Shown here: in pieces, positions 1-8,743 of the stretch
Position numbering within the stretch: position 1 is the first letter of the stretch
Layout of the letters: every line of letters starts with the position of its first letter
From: Haloimpatiens sp042688525
GTDB lineage: Bacteria > Bacillota > Clostridia > Clostridiales > Clostridiaceae
Length of the DNA stretch: 64,000 nucleotides
Direction of reading: 5' to 3'
NCBI RefSeq assembly: GCF_042688525.2
Contig: NZ_JBHWAB010000001.1
Coordinates: forward strand, 3,348,001 to 3,412,000
Made by a program: the position numbers and the translations under genes
The notes under the pieces: model-generated
What the model saw: the letters and a program-made list of their open reading frames with translations, nothing else
Database searches by the model: none
What the model was told of the DNA's origin: nothing

Positions 1-563
1 TTTTGAACATCAAAAGATATTGTATCAAAATCATCAAAGTTATTGTTAGAATCTAAATTTTTACACTCTACAAGTATCTCCTGTTTTCCAGATGATAAAA
101 CAGTCCAGTTTAAAGTATTATCTGGTGAATACTCTTTGATTAATTCCCATTTGCCATCTTCTTTTATCCAATATCTGTACATTACTGGTATTTTATTTGA
201 CTCTACTATTATCGTTATTTTATCTCCTATTTTTATATCTTTTTTGTCAATATATATATTTTTTATCATCTTTTGTTCCTGAATGTCTCCTATTATATAT
301 TCTAATCTTGATATATAATCAAAACCTTTAGTACTTTCTTTCTCCTTAGCTTGTACCATTATTATATATTTACCATCTTCTTCTGGTTTCCATGATATGC
401 TTCTTTCATTACTAAAATCTTTTAAAGTATTCCATGTACCATCTTTACCCACCAAAAACTTATAAATAAGATTATCATTATCTGGAGCATCTACTGATAA
501 TGATATATCTTTACCCTTATCTTGAGGACTTTCTAAACTACATTTTACATCTATCTCATTCAT
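1..563 (-). CDS. Y_Y_Y (triple-tyrosine) domain protein, N-terminal part
   Basis: The reading frame starts at an ATG at 563, preceded by GGGG about 6 nt upstream, and stays open to the window edge, giving 187 visible codons; the C-terminus is missing. There is no signal peptide or membrane segment in the visible part. Two copies of a roughly 85-95 residue beta-rich unit can be seen, each with a pattern like Y-x-[FW]-x-x-x-x-[DG]-x-W followed by W and a G-K-[YQ]-x-[IL] strand (for example IYKFLVGKDGTW and MYRYWIKEDGKW). This resembles the Y_Y_Y beta-sandwich repeats found in clostridial proteins of unknown role. Assignment to the family is moderately sure; the function is not known. It is divergent from the small ORF at 743. 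Confidence 0.6.
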   Translation of the reverse strand, partial: MNEIDVKCSLESPQDKGKDISLSVDAPDNDNLIYKFLVGKDGTWNTLKDFSNERSISWKPEEDGKYIIMVQAKEKESTKGFDYISRLEYIIGDIQEQKMIKNIYIDKKDIKIGDKITIIVESNKIPVMYRYWIKEDGKWELIKEYSPDNTLNWTVLSSGKQEILVECKNLDSNNNFDDFDTISFDVQ

Positions 564-609
564 AAATTCATCCCCCAATTATACCAAATTAAACTATGTA
601 TACATATCT

Positions 610-639
610 ATTATACTATATTCCCATATTATGTAACAA
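610..639 (-). promoter_or_regulatory. Predicted sigma-A promoter of the Y_Y_Y gene
   Basis: Read on the minus strand there is TTGTTA (634-639), an 18-bp spacer and a perfect TATAAT (610-615), about 45 bp upstream of the ATG at 563. Confidence 0.5.
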
Positions 640-742
640 GAATGTTTTTTAAATTTAATGCATTTAATAAACAATTCTAGAAGAATGTTCATTAATAAAT
701 TATATGGTTTAGCAAAAAATATTATAAAGGAGTGATTTGATT

Positions 743-907
743 ATGATTAAAGAATTTAATAACTATAATCCTAATTACACATATAATAAAAAGAATATAA
801 CAATTGAAATGTCAAAATTAGGTTATCCAATAGTAGAACGTACAAATAATGGTCTTCTATATCCACAAGGGATACAAGATGATATTGATATGCCTGAATT
901 TAAATAA
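743..907 (+). CDS. Small hypothetical protein, 54 aa
   Basis: ATG at 743 is preceded by AAAGGAGTG about 7 nt upstream, and the frame ends at TAA 905-907. The product is a soluble, Asn/Tyr-rich peptide beginning MIKEFNNYNPNY and ending DDIDMPEFK. It has no signal peptide, membrane segment or recognisable domain. The strong ribosome binding site and a hairpin followed by T-rich sequence shortly downstream (954-981) support it being expressed. I do not recognise the family. Confidence 0.5.
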   Translation: MIKEFNNYNPNYTYNKKNITIEMSKLGYPIVERTNNGLLYPQGIQDDIDMPEFK

Positions 908-953
908 CTAGTTTTATTATATCATCCTTCTATAATTAAGTATATAATTCATT

Positions 954-981
954 GAATTTCAAAAGCTAGCTTTTGAAATTC
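954..981 (+). terminator. Perfect 28-bp palindrome, likely terminator
   Basis: GAATTTCAAAAGCT is followed immediately by its exact complement, then TTTCTTGTTTTG on the plus strand. It lies 47 bp after the stop of the small ORF. Similar hairpins occur in the dispersed repeats near 8.6 and 14.3 kb. Confidence 0.5.
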
Positions 982-1020
982 TTTCTTGTTTTGTATTTTA
1001 TTTTTTTATATTCTTTACTT

Positions 1021-1057
1021 TAAAATAAAAATTTCCGAAGCATCACTTCGGAAATTT
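1021..1057 (-). terminator. Terminator of the malEFG operon
   Basis: On the minus strand a 12-bp stem AAATTTCCGAAG/CTTCGGAAATTT (1029-1057) with a 5-nt loop is followed by TTATTTTA. It lies about 55 bp beyond the malG stop codon. Confidence 0.85.
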
Positions 1058-1062
1058 ATCTT

Positions 1063-1108
1063 CATTTAAACTTTACACTTTATACTTTACACTTTATACT
1101 TTTTACTT
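1063..1108. repeat. Heptameric ACTTTAC/ACTTTAT direct repeats
   Basis: About six consecutive 7-bp units of the form ACTTTAC, ACTTTAT or ACTTTTT lie between malG and its terminator. The same heptads form the outer arms of the repeat elements at 8.5, 14.1-14.4 and 19.8-19.96 kb. Confidence 0.6.
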
Positions 1109-1113
1109 TTATT

Positions 1114-1983
1114 TTAGCCTTTTACTCCACCTGCCGTTAATCCAGAAACAATATATTTTTGAAATAACATAAATAATGTTGCTACTGGAAGTGCAACTAC
1201 CATAGCACCTGCACAAAATAGAGGATAAGGTATATTTCTAGGATTAGATGCCCAGTTATAAAGTCCCATTGCCAAAGTATATTGACTAGAAGACTTAACA
1301 AATATAAACGCAGTAGCAAATTCAGTCCATACAGTAGTAAAAACTATTAGTGCTGTAATAGCTATAGCTGGTGCTGCAAGAGGAAGCATTACATTAGTAA
1401 ATACTTGTATTTTAGACGCACCATCAACTATAGCCGCCTCTTCAAGAGACTTAGGTATTGTATCAAAATATCCTTTTAAATTCCAAATTCCAAAAGTCAT
1501 ATTTCCAGCTGTATATATCAAGATTATACCTATATATTTTCCTACCAATTTTAATTTTAACATCATTAAATATTGTGGTAATAGTGATGTTGTAATTGGA
1601 AGCATCATAACAATAAGGAAAAACATCATTCCTGCCTTTTTTCCTGGAAAATTAAATCTAGAATATGCATATGCTCCAAGCGCAACTAACCCCATTACAA
1701 TTAAAGTAGTAACACCAGCAAATATCAAACTATTTTTAAGCCATGTTAAAAAATTAGGATTATTAAATACTGAAATATAGTTTTTAAAAGAAAATTGAGC
1801 TGGTAACAACTTAATTGAAGAAGCGGAAAGTCCAACTGCTTTTCCATCAATGGAGGTTACTATTATCCACCAAATTGGAATCATAGAAAGTACTGTTATT
1901 ATTAATAATACAATATGGGTGAAAAAATGATCTATACGTCTTTTAGCTTTATTCCTAGATACTTTTTTAACCGCATTCTCCAT
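1114..1983 (-). CDS. malG: Maltodextrin ABC transporter permease, MalG type
   Basis: This is one of the two integral membrane subunits of a carbohydrate ABC importer (MalFGK2-type). The 289-residue protein has about six hydrophobic segments. It carries the EAA loop that docks onto the ATPase, visible as EEAAIVDGASKIQVFTNVML. The upstream in-frame TTG at 2001 lies within the ribosome binding site, so I place the start at ATG 1983, 8 nt after GAGGAGGT and 4 bp beyond the malF stop. It is the last gene of malE-malF-malG, followed by a clear terminator. Placement among glycosidase genes supports maltodextrin as substrate; this is inferred from context. Confidence 0.88.
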   Translation of the reverse strand: MENAVKKVSRNKAKRRIDHFFTHIVLLIITVLSMIPIWWIIVTSIDGKAVGLSASSIKLLPAQFSFKNYISVFNNPNFLTWLKNSLIFAGVTTLIVMGLVALGAYAYSRFNFPGKKAGMMFFLIVMMLPITTSLLPQYLMMLKLKLVGKYIGIILIYTAGNMTFGIWNLKGYFDTIPKSLEEAAIVDGASKIQVFTNVMLPLAAPAIAITALIVFTTVWTEFATAFIFVKSSSQYTLAMGLYNWASNPRNIPYPLFCAGAMVVALPVATLFMLFQKYIVSGLTAGGVKG

Positions 1984-1987
1984 ATCG

Positions 1988-2932
1988 CTATACCTCCTCA
2001 AACGTTTTCGTAATCTTTGTATTAATTAAATTGAAAATAAATAGTATAATGAATACTATAACTCCATAAGTTGCAGCCTTTGCGTAATTTCCTGCTGTCA
2101 TTTCATTATATGTATAAGTTTGTATAAGTTCAGTTGCCTTATTAGGGCCTCCTTTTGTAACCAAATACGCAACATTGAAATTTGTAAATGTCCATATAAA
2201 ACCTAGTGTAGTTGCTGGCACCATAGCTGGTTTAATCATTGGAAGTGTAATATATCTAAATTTTTGCCACCAACTAGCTCCTTCTATTTCAGCCGCTTCA
2301 TAAAAATTATCTGAAATACTTTGAAGTGCACCAGTTGCTACCATCATCATAAATGGAACTCCAAGCCAAACATTTACAATTATTATTGATACAAAAGCCA
2401 TTTTAGGATTATTCAACCAAGGAACTTTTGACAATCCTAATTTAACAAGTAATTGATTTATTGCACCTACATCGTAGTTAAAAATTATCTTCCATATTAA
2501 ACATGAAACTAATTGTGGTACTGCCCATGGAAGGATTAATAAAGATCTATACACTTTTTTAAATCTAAGTCCCTTTTTGTTTAATAACAAAGCAAGCCCA
2601 AGTCCAATAGACACATGCAAAAATACATTTACCACAGTCCAAACAAGAGTTCTTAATAAAATTATTATAAAATCTTGATCTAGTCCCTTAAATATCTTTA
2701 TGAAATTTTTTAAACCTACAAACTTAACAGAATGATTTGCCATTGTATATAAATTTTGATTAGTAAAGGCTAAACTTATTCCATATAAAATTGGTATTAA
2801 AGAGAATACTACTACTATTATAGTAGATGGTAAAATATAAGCATATGCAATCTTATTTTTTTTAATACGTTCTAATAGACTTTCTCGTTTTTTTACATAT
2901 GTATTATTTTGATTATTAGCTTTATTCTTCAT
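1988..2932 (-). CDS. malF: Maltodextrin ABC transporter permease, MalF type
   Basis: This 314-residue permease partner of MalG has a basic, Asn/Lys-rich cytoplasmic N-terminus of about 25 residues. About six transmembrane segments follow, with the EAA motif YEAAEIEGASWWQKFRYITL near residues 210-230. It lacks the large periplasmic P2 domain and extra helices of E. coli MalF, which is usual for the shorter Gram-positive proteins. The ATG start has AGGAGG 8 nt upstream. It sits 70 bp after malE and nearly abuts malG, so the three genes are probably one transcript. Confidence 0.88.
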   Translation of the reverse strand: MKNKANNQNNTYVKKRESLLERIKKNKIAYAYILPSTIIVVVFSLIPILYGISLAFTNQNLYTMANHSVKFVGLKNFIKIFKGLDQDFIIILLRTLVWTVVNVFLHVSIGLGLALLLNKKGLRFKKVYRSLLILPWAVPQLVSCLIWKIIFNYDVGAINQLLVKLGLSKVPWLNNPKMAFVSIIIVNVWLGVPFMMMVATGALQSISDNFYEAAEIEGASWWQKFRYITLPMIKPAMVPATTLGFIWTFTNFNVAYLVTKGGPNKATELIQTYTYNEMTAGNYAKAATYGVIVFIILFIFNLINTKITKTFEEV

Positions 2933-3002
2933 CTAGGTATCCTCCTATTAAAATTATGGGATAAAGTTAAAGTCAGGTTCAATCCTGACTTTAACAACTT
3001 AA

Positions 3003-4265
3003 TTATTCTCCGTGCATACTTTTAATTTCTTTTTCAATCTTAGTACGAGCTTCTTTTACTGCTTTTTCAGGTGTAGAAGAACCACTAAGAACTTTTCCGT
3101 ACATATCTCCAACTGGTGTCCAAACTTGTCCCATTTCTGGAATAACTGGCATTAACTCAGCCTCTTTAACTTGGTCAAGTATTACTTTTACTTTCCAATC
3201 GCTATTAGTCTCAACCTTTTTATTTATTGGAACTTGTCCTGATTTTTCATTCATTATTTTTTGTGCTTCAGGTGAAGTCATAAATTTAGCAAACTTAGCA
3301 CCTGCTTCTTTGTTTTTAGAATTTTTAGAAACATACATCATTTCTGTACCCATAAATGGTTTAAGTGGTTTTCCTTCTTCTAAAACTGGAAGTGTAACTG
3401 CTCCCCAGTTCTTTAATCCTTTTCCTTCTTTAACCGCTTTATCTAAGTCTCCAAAAGACCATGATCCATTTATCATCATTGCACATTTACCAGTTTGCAT
3501 TAAATCCATCATTACATTGTAATCAAAATCTTTTACAGTAACTTTATCAACATTCTTGATTTGATTTAATAGTTTTAATGACTTAACTAGTTCTGGTTGT
3601 TGGAAAGCTAGTGTTCCTTTATCATCAGCAAATATCTTTCCACCATATGCTGCAAAGAATGCATAATCATAATAGAAATTTCCTATATCAAATATTAGAC
3701 CATATTTTCCATCTTTAGTGTTTTCTTTAGCTATTTTTCTCATTTCTTCAATTGTCTTTGGTGGATTTGGAACTAAATCCTTATTGTAAATCAATACATA
3801 AGTTTTAACTGATTCTGGTATTCCATATTGCTTACCACCATATTGTCCTGCTTTTAAAGCTTTCTCTAGATAATCACTTTTTGAATCTGATATGTAATTA
3901 TCAACTTCTTCTAATTGATTAAGTGCTGCAAAAGTACCTACCCAGTCATTTGGTCCTATGAATAAATCTGGAGCTTGATCTGTAGATAATGATGCTTTAA
4001 GTTTTTCGTTAAGTTTATCAAAAGCTACTGGTAAAGTTTCAACTTTAACATCTTTGTTCTTTTCTTCAAACTTTTTAATAACTTCTCCAAGTGCTTCCTC
4101 TTCTGCACCATTCCATCCATGCCACAAGGAAACCTTTACAGGCTCGCCGCCCTTCTTTTCAGAAGTATCAGATGAAGTAGCACTTGATCCACATCCTGCA
4201 AATAACCCTGCTGTTAAAATTGCACCTGTTACTAAGCACATTAATTTTTTTAATTTTTTCCCCAT
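3003..4265 (-). CDS. malE: Maltodextrin-binding lipoprotein (family 1 solute-binding protein)
   Basis: The 420-residue extracellular receptor of the MalEFG importer. The start is ATG 4265 because AGAGGAGG lies 8 nt upstream; the longer in-frame start at 4286 lies upstream of that site. The N-terminus is a lipoprotein signal with lipobox LFAGC (Cys25), followed by a Ser/Thr linker and then a typical SBP family 1 body beginning VSLWHGWNGAEEEALGEVI. MalE-like features include GPNDWVGTFA and MMINGSWSFGDLD. The gene has a consensus promoter and two LacI-type operators in its leader (see separate entries), so induction by maltodextrin through the adjacent LacI protein is expected. Confidence 0.88.
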   Translation of the reverse strand: MGKKLKKLMCLVTGAILTAGLFAGCGSSATSSDTSEKKGGEPVKVSLWHGWNGAEEEALGEVIKKFEEKNKDVKVETLPVAFDKLNEKLKASLSTDQAPDLFIGPNDWVGTFAALNQLEEVDNYISDSKSDYLEKALKAGQYGGKQYGIPESVKTYVLIYNKDLVPNPPKTIEEMRKIAKENTKDGKYGLIFDIGNFYYDYAFFAAYGGKIFADDKGTLAFQQPELVKSLKLLNQIKNVDKVTVKDFDYNVMMDLMQTGKCAMMINGSWSFGDLDKAVKEGKGLKNWGAVTLPVLEEGKPLKPFMGTEMMYVSKNSKNKEAGAKFAKFMTSPEAQKIMNEKSGQVPINKKVETNSDWKVKVILDQVKEAELMPVIPEMGQVWTPVGDMYGKVLSGSSTPEKAVKEARTKIEKEIKSMHGE

Positions 4266-4288
4266 ACGAAAACCTCCTCTATACATTT

Positions 4289-4302
4289 ATGCAAACGATT
4301 GA
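4289..4302 (-). promoter_or_regulatory. Second LacI-type operator half in the malE leader
   Basis: ATGCAAACGATTGA resembles the GCAAACGTTTGC operator core found before two other genes of this cluster. It lies just upstream of the malE ribosome binding site. Confidence 0.4.
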
Positions 4303-4340
4303 ATAATCATTTAAAAAAATTTAAAATAACTTTTATGATT

Positions 4341-4360
4341 TGATGCAACCGTTTGCATCA
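4341..4360 (-). promoter_or_regulatory. MalR/LacI-family operator upstream of malE
   Basis: TGATGCAACCGTTTGCATCA is a 20-bp near-perfect palindrome centred on CG, typical of LacI/GalR operators. It lies about 38 bp downstream of the predicted -10 of malE, where a bound repressor could block elongation. CcpA sites look similar, so either regulator could bind. Confidence 0.7.
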
Positions 4361-4397
4361 ATTTTTATTTAACTTTTGTAAAACTTATTACAATTTT

Positions 4398-4426
4398 ATT
4401 TTACACTTTTGAAAATAATCTGTCAA
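4398..4426 (-). promoter_or_regulatory. malE promoter
   Basis: On the minus strand a perfect TTGACA (4421-4426), a 17-bp spacer and TAAAAT (4398-4403). Confidence 0.7.
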
Positions 4427-4456
4427 TTATTAATTGTCTTTTTTTTTATTTTTTTA

Positions 4457-5476
4457 TTAACTTTTTTTATATTCACAAACAGATTTTCTATAAATTATTT
4501 TTGTATCAACTATCTTCCTATTCGCTCTTACTTCTCCTTTAACATTTTCAAGCAAAAGCTGAGCAGCTGAAGCTCCTATTTGATATGTATTAATATCAAC
4601 AGATGTGAGTGGAGGAAATAAGAATTCTGATAATGGAATATTGTTAAATCCTATTATAGAAATATCCTCAGGAATTTTATAACCTATTTCACCTATAGCT
4701 CTCATAGCTCCATATGCCATTAAATCATCTGTAGCAATAACAGCCGAAGGCTTTATTTTTGAATTTAATATTTTTTTCATTCCCTTATATCCATCTTCCT
4801 GTAAAAACTCAACAGATACTATTAACTCATCATTAAGTGATAAATTATTTTCTTCTAACGCTTTTTTATAACCTTCATATCTATCTGCTGACACAGTAAG
4901 ATTCATAGAACCATTTAAAAGAGCTATAGATTTATGTCCCTTTTCTATCAAATATTCAGTAGCCTTATATGCAGCCTCTATATTATCGTTATCCACATAT
5001 GTTATATTTTTATTATCAACAGGCCTACCAATCATACAAAATGGTATATCCATATTTTGTAATTCTTTTAATACAGGATCATTTTCTTTAGAGTACATCA
5101 AAATTATACCATCCACTCTTCTTCCCATAACAAGAGAATATACAGAATTTATTTGCTCTTTTTTTGTGACTCCATTAGTTATCAAAAGACAATATCCTTG
5201 ATTATAAGTACATTTTGCAATACCTCTTAATGCCTCAGAAAAAAATGGATTCATAAATGCTTGATCTGCAGAATAAGGCATTATAATCCCTATTGTTTTT
5301 GTAGATTTAGAAACCAAACTTCTAGCTATAGCATTCGGATGATATTTTAATTCTTCCATTATTTTTCTAACTTTTTTCTTAGTTTCCTCACTAATTCTAG
5401 CATCATCAGATATAACCCTTGAAACTGTAGAAGGTGAAACCCCTACTTTTTTTGCAATTTCTTTGATGGTTGCCAT
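4457..5476 (-). CDS. malR: LacI/GalR-family transcriptional regulator of maltodextrin genes
   Basis: This 339-residue protein begins MATIKEIAKKVGVSPSTVSRVI, the classical LacI helix-turn-helix with the recognition helix STVSRV. The hinge region (YHPNAIARSL) follows, then a periplasmic-binding-protein-like effector domain from about residue 60 to the C-terminus. It lies between the ATPase gene and malE on the same strand. Palindromic CG-centred operators occur upstream of malE, the GH15 gene and the GH31 gene, which makes it the likely local repressor responding to maltose or maltodextrin. The identity as MalR is inferred from context. Confidence 0.82.
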   Translation of the reverse strand: MATIKEIAKKVGVSPSTVSRVISDDARISEETKKKVRKIMEELKYHPNAIARSLVSKSTKTIGIIMPYSADQAFMNPFFSEALRGIAKCTYNQGYCLLITNGVTKKEQINSVYSLVMGRRVDGIILMYSKENDPVLKELQNMDIPFCMIGRPVDNKNITYVDNDNIEAAYKATEYLIEKGHKSIALLNGSMNLTVSADRYEGYKKALEENNLSLNDELIVSVEFLQEDGYKGMKKILNSKIKPSAVIATDDLMAYGAMRAIGEIGYKIPEDISIIGFNNIPLSEFLFPPLTSVDINTYQIGASAAQLLLENVKGEVRANRKIVDTKIIYRKSVCEYKKS

Positions 5477-5551
5477 TTTATCACCAATTCCTTAATAAAT
5501 ATTCTCATAGATTCTTCATTTTATTTAAATATATTTTATCTTGTAATAAAC

Positions 5552-5565
5552 TAATTTGCAAATTA
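5552..5565. promoter_or_regulatory. 14-bp palindrome upstream of malR
   Basis: TAATTTGCAAATTA is a perfect palindrome between the ATPase gene and malR. It lacks the central CG of the other operators. It may be a weak autoregulatory site or chance in AT-rich DNA. Confidence 0.2.
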
Positions 5566-5578
5566 ATCTTACATTTTT

Positions 5579-6697
5579 TTATTTAGTTATAACATTTTCT
5601 GTTTCTGCATCAAATAAATGAATATTTTCAGCTGGTAATTTCAAACAAATCTTTTCATCTACTTTTATACCATCTACTGAATTTACACGAGCAACCAACT
5701 TATTATCACCTAATGAAAAATGTACGTATGTTTCAAATCCCATCATTTCAGTTACTTCTACTTTACTATTTATAACTGCATACTCATTTGCTTTTTGAGA
5801 TTCATCAACTCGTGAAATGTACTCTGGTCTTATTCCTGCATATATGTCTTTATTTAAGTATCCTTTTTCTCTTAATATAGCTTGTATTTCAGGAAGTATT
5901 TCAATCATAAGATTATCTGAAATTTTGATAACTAGTCTTCCAGATTCCTCTACAACTTTTCCTTTAGCAATATTCATTTGTGGACTTCCAATAAATTGAG
6001 CAACAAATAAATTAGCTGGATGTTCATAAGCATTTTGAGGAGTATCAACCTGCATAATATCTCCATCTTTCATTATTACAATTCTTGTACCCATAGTCAT
6101 AGCTTCTGTTTGATCATGAGTAACATATATAAATGTAGTTTGAAGTTCTTTATGCAATTTTGTTATCTCTGCTCTCATTTGAACTCTAAGTTTTGCATCT
6201 AAGTTAGATAAAGGTTCGTCCATTAGGAATACTTTTGGATCTCTAACTATTGCACGTCCTAAAGCAACCCTTTGTCTTTGACCTCCAGATAATTGTCTTG
6301 GTTTTTTCTTAAGAAGACTTTCTAATCCTAGTATTTTAGCAGCTTTTTTTACCTTTTGTTCTATAATATCTTTTGATGTTTTTCTAAGTTTTAATCCAAA
6401 AGCCATATTTTCATATACTGTCATATGAGGATACAATGCATAGTCTTGGAAAACCATAGCTATATCTCTATCCTTTGGTGAAACATTATTTACAAGTTTT
6501 CCGTCTATAAGTAATTCTCCATCAGTAATATCCTCAAGACCTGCTATCATTCTTAAAGTTGTAGATTTTCCACATCCTGATGGTCCTACTAATACGATAA
6601 ATTCTTTATCTTTTATATTAATACTAAAATCAGTAACTGTTAATTTGTCATTACCATCATATTTCTTTTGAATATGTTTTAAAACAACATCTGCCAT
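5579..6697 (-). CDS. msmX: Carbohydrate ABC transporter ATPase, MsmX/UgpC type
   Basis: The 372-residue ATPase expected to power MalEFG import. Walker A is GPSGCGKST (about residues 38-46), the signature is LSGGQRQRVALGRAIVRDP, and Walker B is VFLMDEPLSNLDAK, with a switch His in YVTHDQTEAM. The C-terminal 130 residues form the MalK/UgpC-type OB (TOBE) domain (IRPEYISR). Length and architecture match Bacillus MsmX, which serves several sugar importers, so it may be shared with transporters elsewhere. GGGGGAAG precedes the ATG. It lies about 100 bp from malR and 75 bp from the phosphorylase gene. Confidence 0.88.
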   Translation of the reverse strand: MADVVLKHIQKKYDGNDKLTVTDFSINIKDKEFIVLVGPSGCGKSTTLRMIAGLEDITDGELLIDGKLVNNVSPKDRDIAMVFQDYALYPHMTVYENMAFGLKLRKTSKDIIEQKVKKAAKILGLESLLKKKPRQLSGGQRQRVALGRAIVRDPKVFLMDEPLSNLDAKLRVQMRAEITKLHKELQTTFIYVTHDQTEAMTMGTRIVIMKDGDIMQVDTPQNAYEHPANLFVAQFIGSPQMNIAKGKVVEESGRLVIKISDNLMIEILPEIQAILREKGYLNKDIYAGIRPEYISRVDESQKANEYAVINSKVEVTEMMGFETYVHFSLGDNKLVARVNSVDGIKVDEKICLKLPAENIHLFDAETENVITK

Positions 6698-6771
6698 AAT
6701 ACTTCCCCCTATTCTACTTTTAATTTTAGCAAAACTATCATATTTTGGTTGTAGTTCTTACATATTATATA

Positions 6772-8391
6772 TTACTTAATATACATCTTTTCATAATATT
6801 CCTCAACCATTCTATTCATAGAGAAATAATCTTTAGTAGTTTTTATACTTTCATTCATCATTTTAACCCATTTTTGTCTGTTCCCATAGTAAATAGGAAT
6901 TACTTTATTTAATAATACATCATATAATGCTTTTAAATCATGTGTATCTAATTCTTTTTCATCTTCACTTTCAAATCCGTCACCAAATTGCCATCCATTA
7001 ACACCATCTTGACATGCTTCTGGCCACCATCCATCTAAAATTGAACAATTTAATACTCCATTCATAGCAGCTTTCATTCCTGATGTACCACTAGCTTCTT
7101 TAGGTCTTCTTGGATTATTTAACCATATATCTGAACCTCTTGTAAGCATTTTTCCTATAGTCATATCATAGTTTTCTAAAAATACTACAGCATTTGGATA
7201 TTTTTTCATCATAGCTACAAGATTTTCGACTATACCTTTTCCTGTATCATCTAATGGATGAGCTTTACCAGAGAATACAATTTGAACTTTTCCATCTTTT
7301 AATAATGGTTCTATTACTTCTCTATCAGTAAATATTAAATCACTTCTCTTATATGGTGCTGCTCTTCTTGAAAAACCTATAAGCAATTTATCACAATCAA
7401 GTTGTACTCCTGTTCTTTCTTTAATAAATTCTATAGTTTCTTTTTTTATTTCCATATGATTTTTCCAAAGGTCACCATTTTCATCATATGCTTTAACCAT
7501 TCTATCATCTACCCATGTTGGAACATGTATAGCATTTGTGATTCCAATTATTTCACTTCTACCTGCAGTAGTTTTCCACATTTCATTAGCAGTTTTTCCA
7601 TGAAGCTGTGCAACAGCATTTGATTTTCTAGAAAGTCTTAATGCTGCAACTGTCATATTAAATGGATCTCCACCTAGTCTTATCATTTGCTCTCTTGTAA
7701 GTCCATTGAAAGCTCCCATATATTCTAAAGAGTCAATAGTATGAGATTCATTTCCTTGAACTATAGGAGTATGAGTTGTAAACACAACATCTTCTCTAGT
7801 AGCTTTCCATGCCTCTTCAAATGTACATCCGCTTTCCATTTTCTCTTTTATTAATTGAAGTGCAGCTAATACTGCATGACCTTCATTAAAATGATATACA
7901 TCTACAGATAATCCAAGTTCTCTTAAAACTTTAACTCCTCCAACGCCAAGAACAATTTCTTGTGCTATTCTTTCTTCTTTAAACCATCCATATAGTTGTC
8001 CTGTTATCCATCTATCTCCGCTGTCATTTTCTGGTATATCTGTATCTAAAAGATATATAGGATTATTACCATACTGCTCACTTTTCCAAACTTTACATAC
8101 TACATCTCTTTTTCTAATTTTAACAGTTACTTTTATACCTGTATCTTCTAAATTATCATATGCATAATTGTGATATAAATCGTATGCTTTACCCTTTGAA
8201 TCAATACATTGGTCTGTATATCCTTGTTTCCACTTAATACCTATACCAACAAGTGGCATATTCATATCTTTTACTGCTTTCAAATAATCTCCTGCAAGTA
8301 TTCCTAAACCACCTGCGTAAATTTTAAAATTTGACTCTAATCCATATTCCATACAAAAATACGCAACTGAAGGATATTTCTTATTACTCAT
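6772..8391 (-). CDS. glgP: Alpha-glucan (maltodextrin/glycogen) phosphorylase, GT35, short form
   Basis: It catalyses phosphorolysis of alpha-1,4-glucans to glucose-1-phosphate. The protein of about 539 residues belongs to the short alpha-glucan phosphorylase branch, which is shorter than the 800-residue classical GlgP. The N-terminus is SVAYFCMEYGLESNFKIYAG. The pyridoxal-phosphate lysine lies in EASGTSGMKAAMNG (near residue 441), followed by GWWPEACQDGVNGW. I prefer ATG 8391 (9 nt from AGAGGAG) over ATG 8397, which is only 3 nt from it. With GH15, GH133 and GH31 enzymes nearby it completes cytoplasmic maltodextrin/glycogen breakdown. Confidence 0.86.
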   Translation of the reverse strand: MSNKKYPSVAYFCMEYGLESNFKIYAGGLGILAGDYLKAVKDMNMPLVGIGIKWKQGYTDQCIDSKGKAYDLYHNYAYDNLEDTGIKVTVKIRKRDVVCKVWKSEQYGNNPIYLLDTDIPENDSGDRWITGQLYGWFKEERIAQEIVLGVGGVKVLRELGLSVDVYHFNEGHAVLAALQLIKEKMESGCTFEEAWKATREDVVFTTHTPIVQGNESHTIDSLEYMGAFNGLTREQMIRLGGDPFNMTVAALRLSRKSNAVAQLHGKTANEMWKTTAGRSEIIGITNAIHVPTWVDDRMVKAYDENGDLWKNHMEIKKETIEFIKERTGVQLDCDKLLIGFSRRAAPYKRSDLIFTDREVIEPLLKDGKVQIVFSGKAHPLDDTGKGIVENLVAMMKKYPNAVVFLENYDMTIGKMLTRGSDIWLNNPRRPKEASGTSGMKAAMNGVLNCSILDGWWPEACQDGVNGWQFGDGFESEDEKELDTHDLKALYDVLLNKVIPIYYGNRQKWVKMMNESIKTTKDYFSMNRMVEEYYEKMYIK

Positions 8392-8508
8392 TAACATCAG
8401 CTCCTCTTTTACATTTTATGTGTATGATATTGGTCAACTATCCAACTTTCACAATTACTAAATTTAAACGACTACATATTATGCCTTACTAAGAATACGT
8501 TAACATAT

Positions 8509-8664
8509 AAACATAAAATATAAAGATTAAAGTTCAAAGAACAAATAATGATATTTTTCTTTTAGAAAAATCTTTATTTAATTTACAATTAATAGATTTT
8601 TAAAAACTTGCTTTTAAAAATCTTCCTTCTTTGTTCTTTATACTTTTCACTCTATATTTGCATT
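8509..8664. repeat. Dispersed palindromic element, class 2 (unoccupied copy)
   Basis: The 8398-8743 gap holds an inverted-repeat element. Its outer arms are AAATATAAAGATTAAAG...AAAGAACAAA and TTTGTTCTTTATACTTTT. Inside is a small hairpin (ATTTTTCT-TTT-AGAAAAAT, near 8551-8569) and then AGATTTTTAAAA/TTTTAAAAATCT (8594-8625). The same architecture occurs at 14053-14383, where a MITE-like element sits inside it, so this copy approximates the empty site. The rest of the gap shows nothing recognisable. Confidence 0.6.
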
Positions 8665-8743
8665 ACACAGTACATAATTTATCTAAAATAAGTTTTATTT
8701 TTGTTCTGTAAAAATTGAATTAGTTACTATTCCGTCTATTATT

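Noticed and set aside
43..282. 79-codon plus-strand ORF
   Set aside because: It is antisense to the Y_Y_Y-domain gene, has no ribosome binding site and no family resemblance.
1063..1108. Regular heptads considered as a CRISPR-like or satellite array
   Set aside because: The units are 7 bp with no spacers, and no cas genes are present in the window.
1997..2010. AAACGTTTTCG, resembling a LacI/CcpA operator, just before malG
   Set aside because: It lies within the end of malF and is not palindromic enough; the other operators in this cluster keep GCAAACG-type arms.
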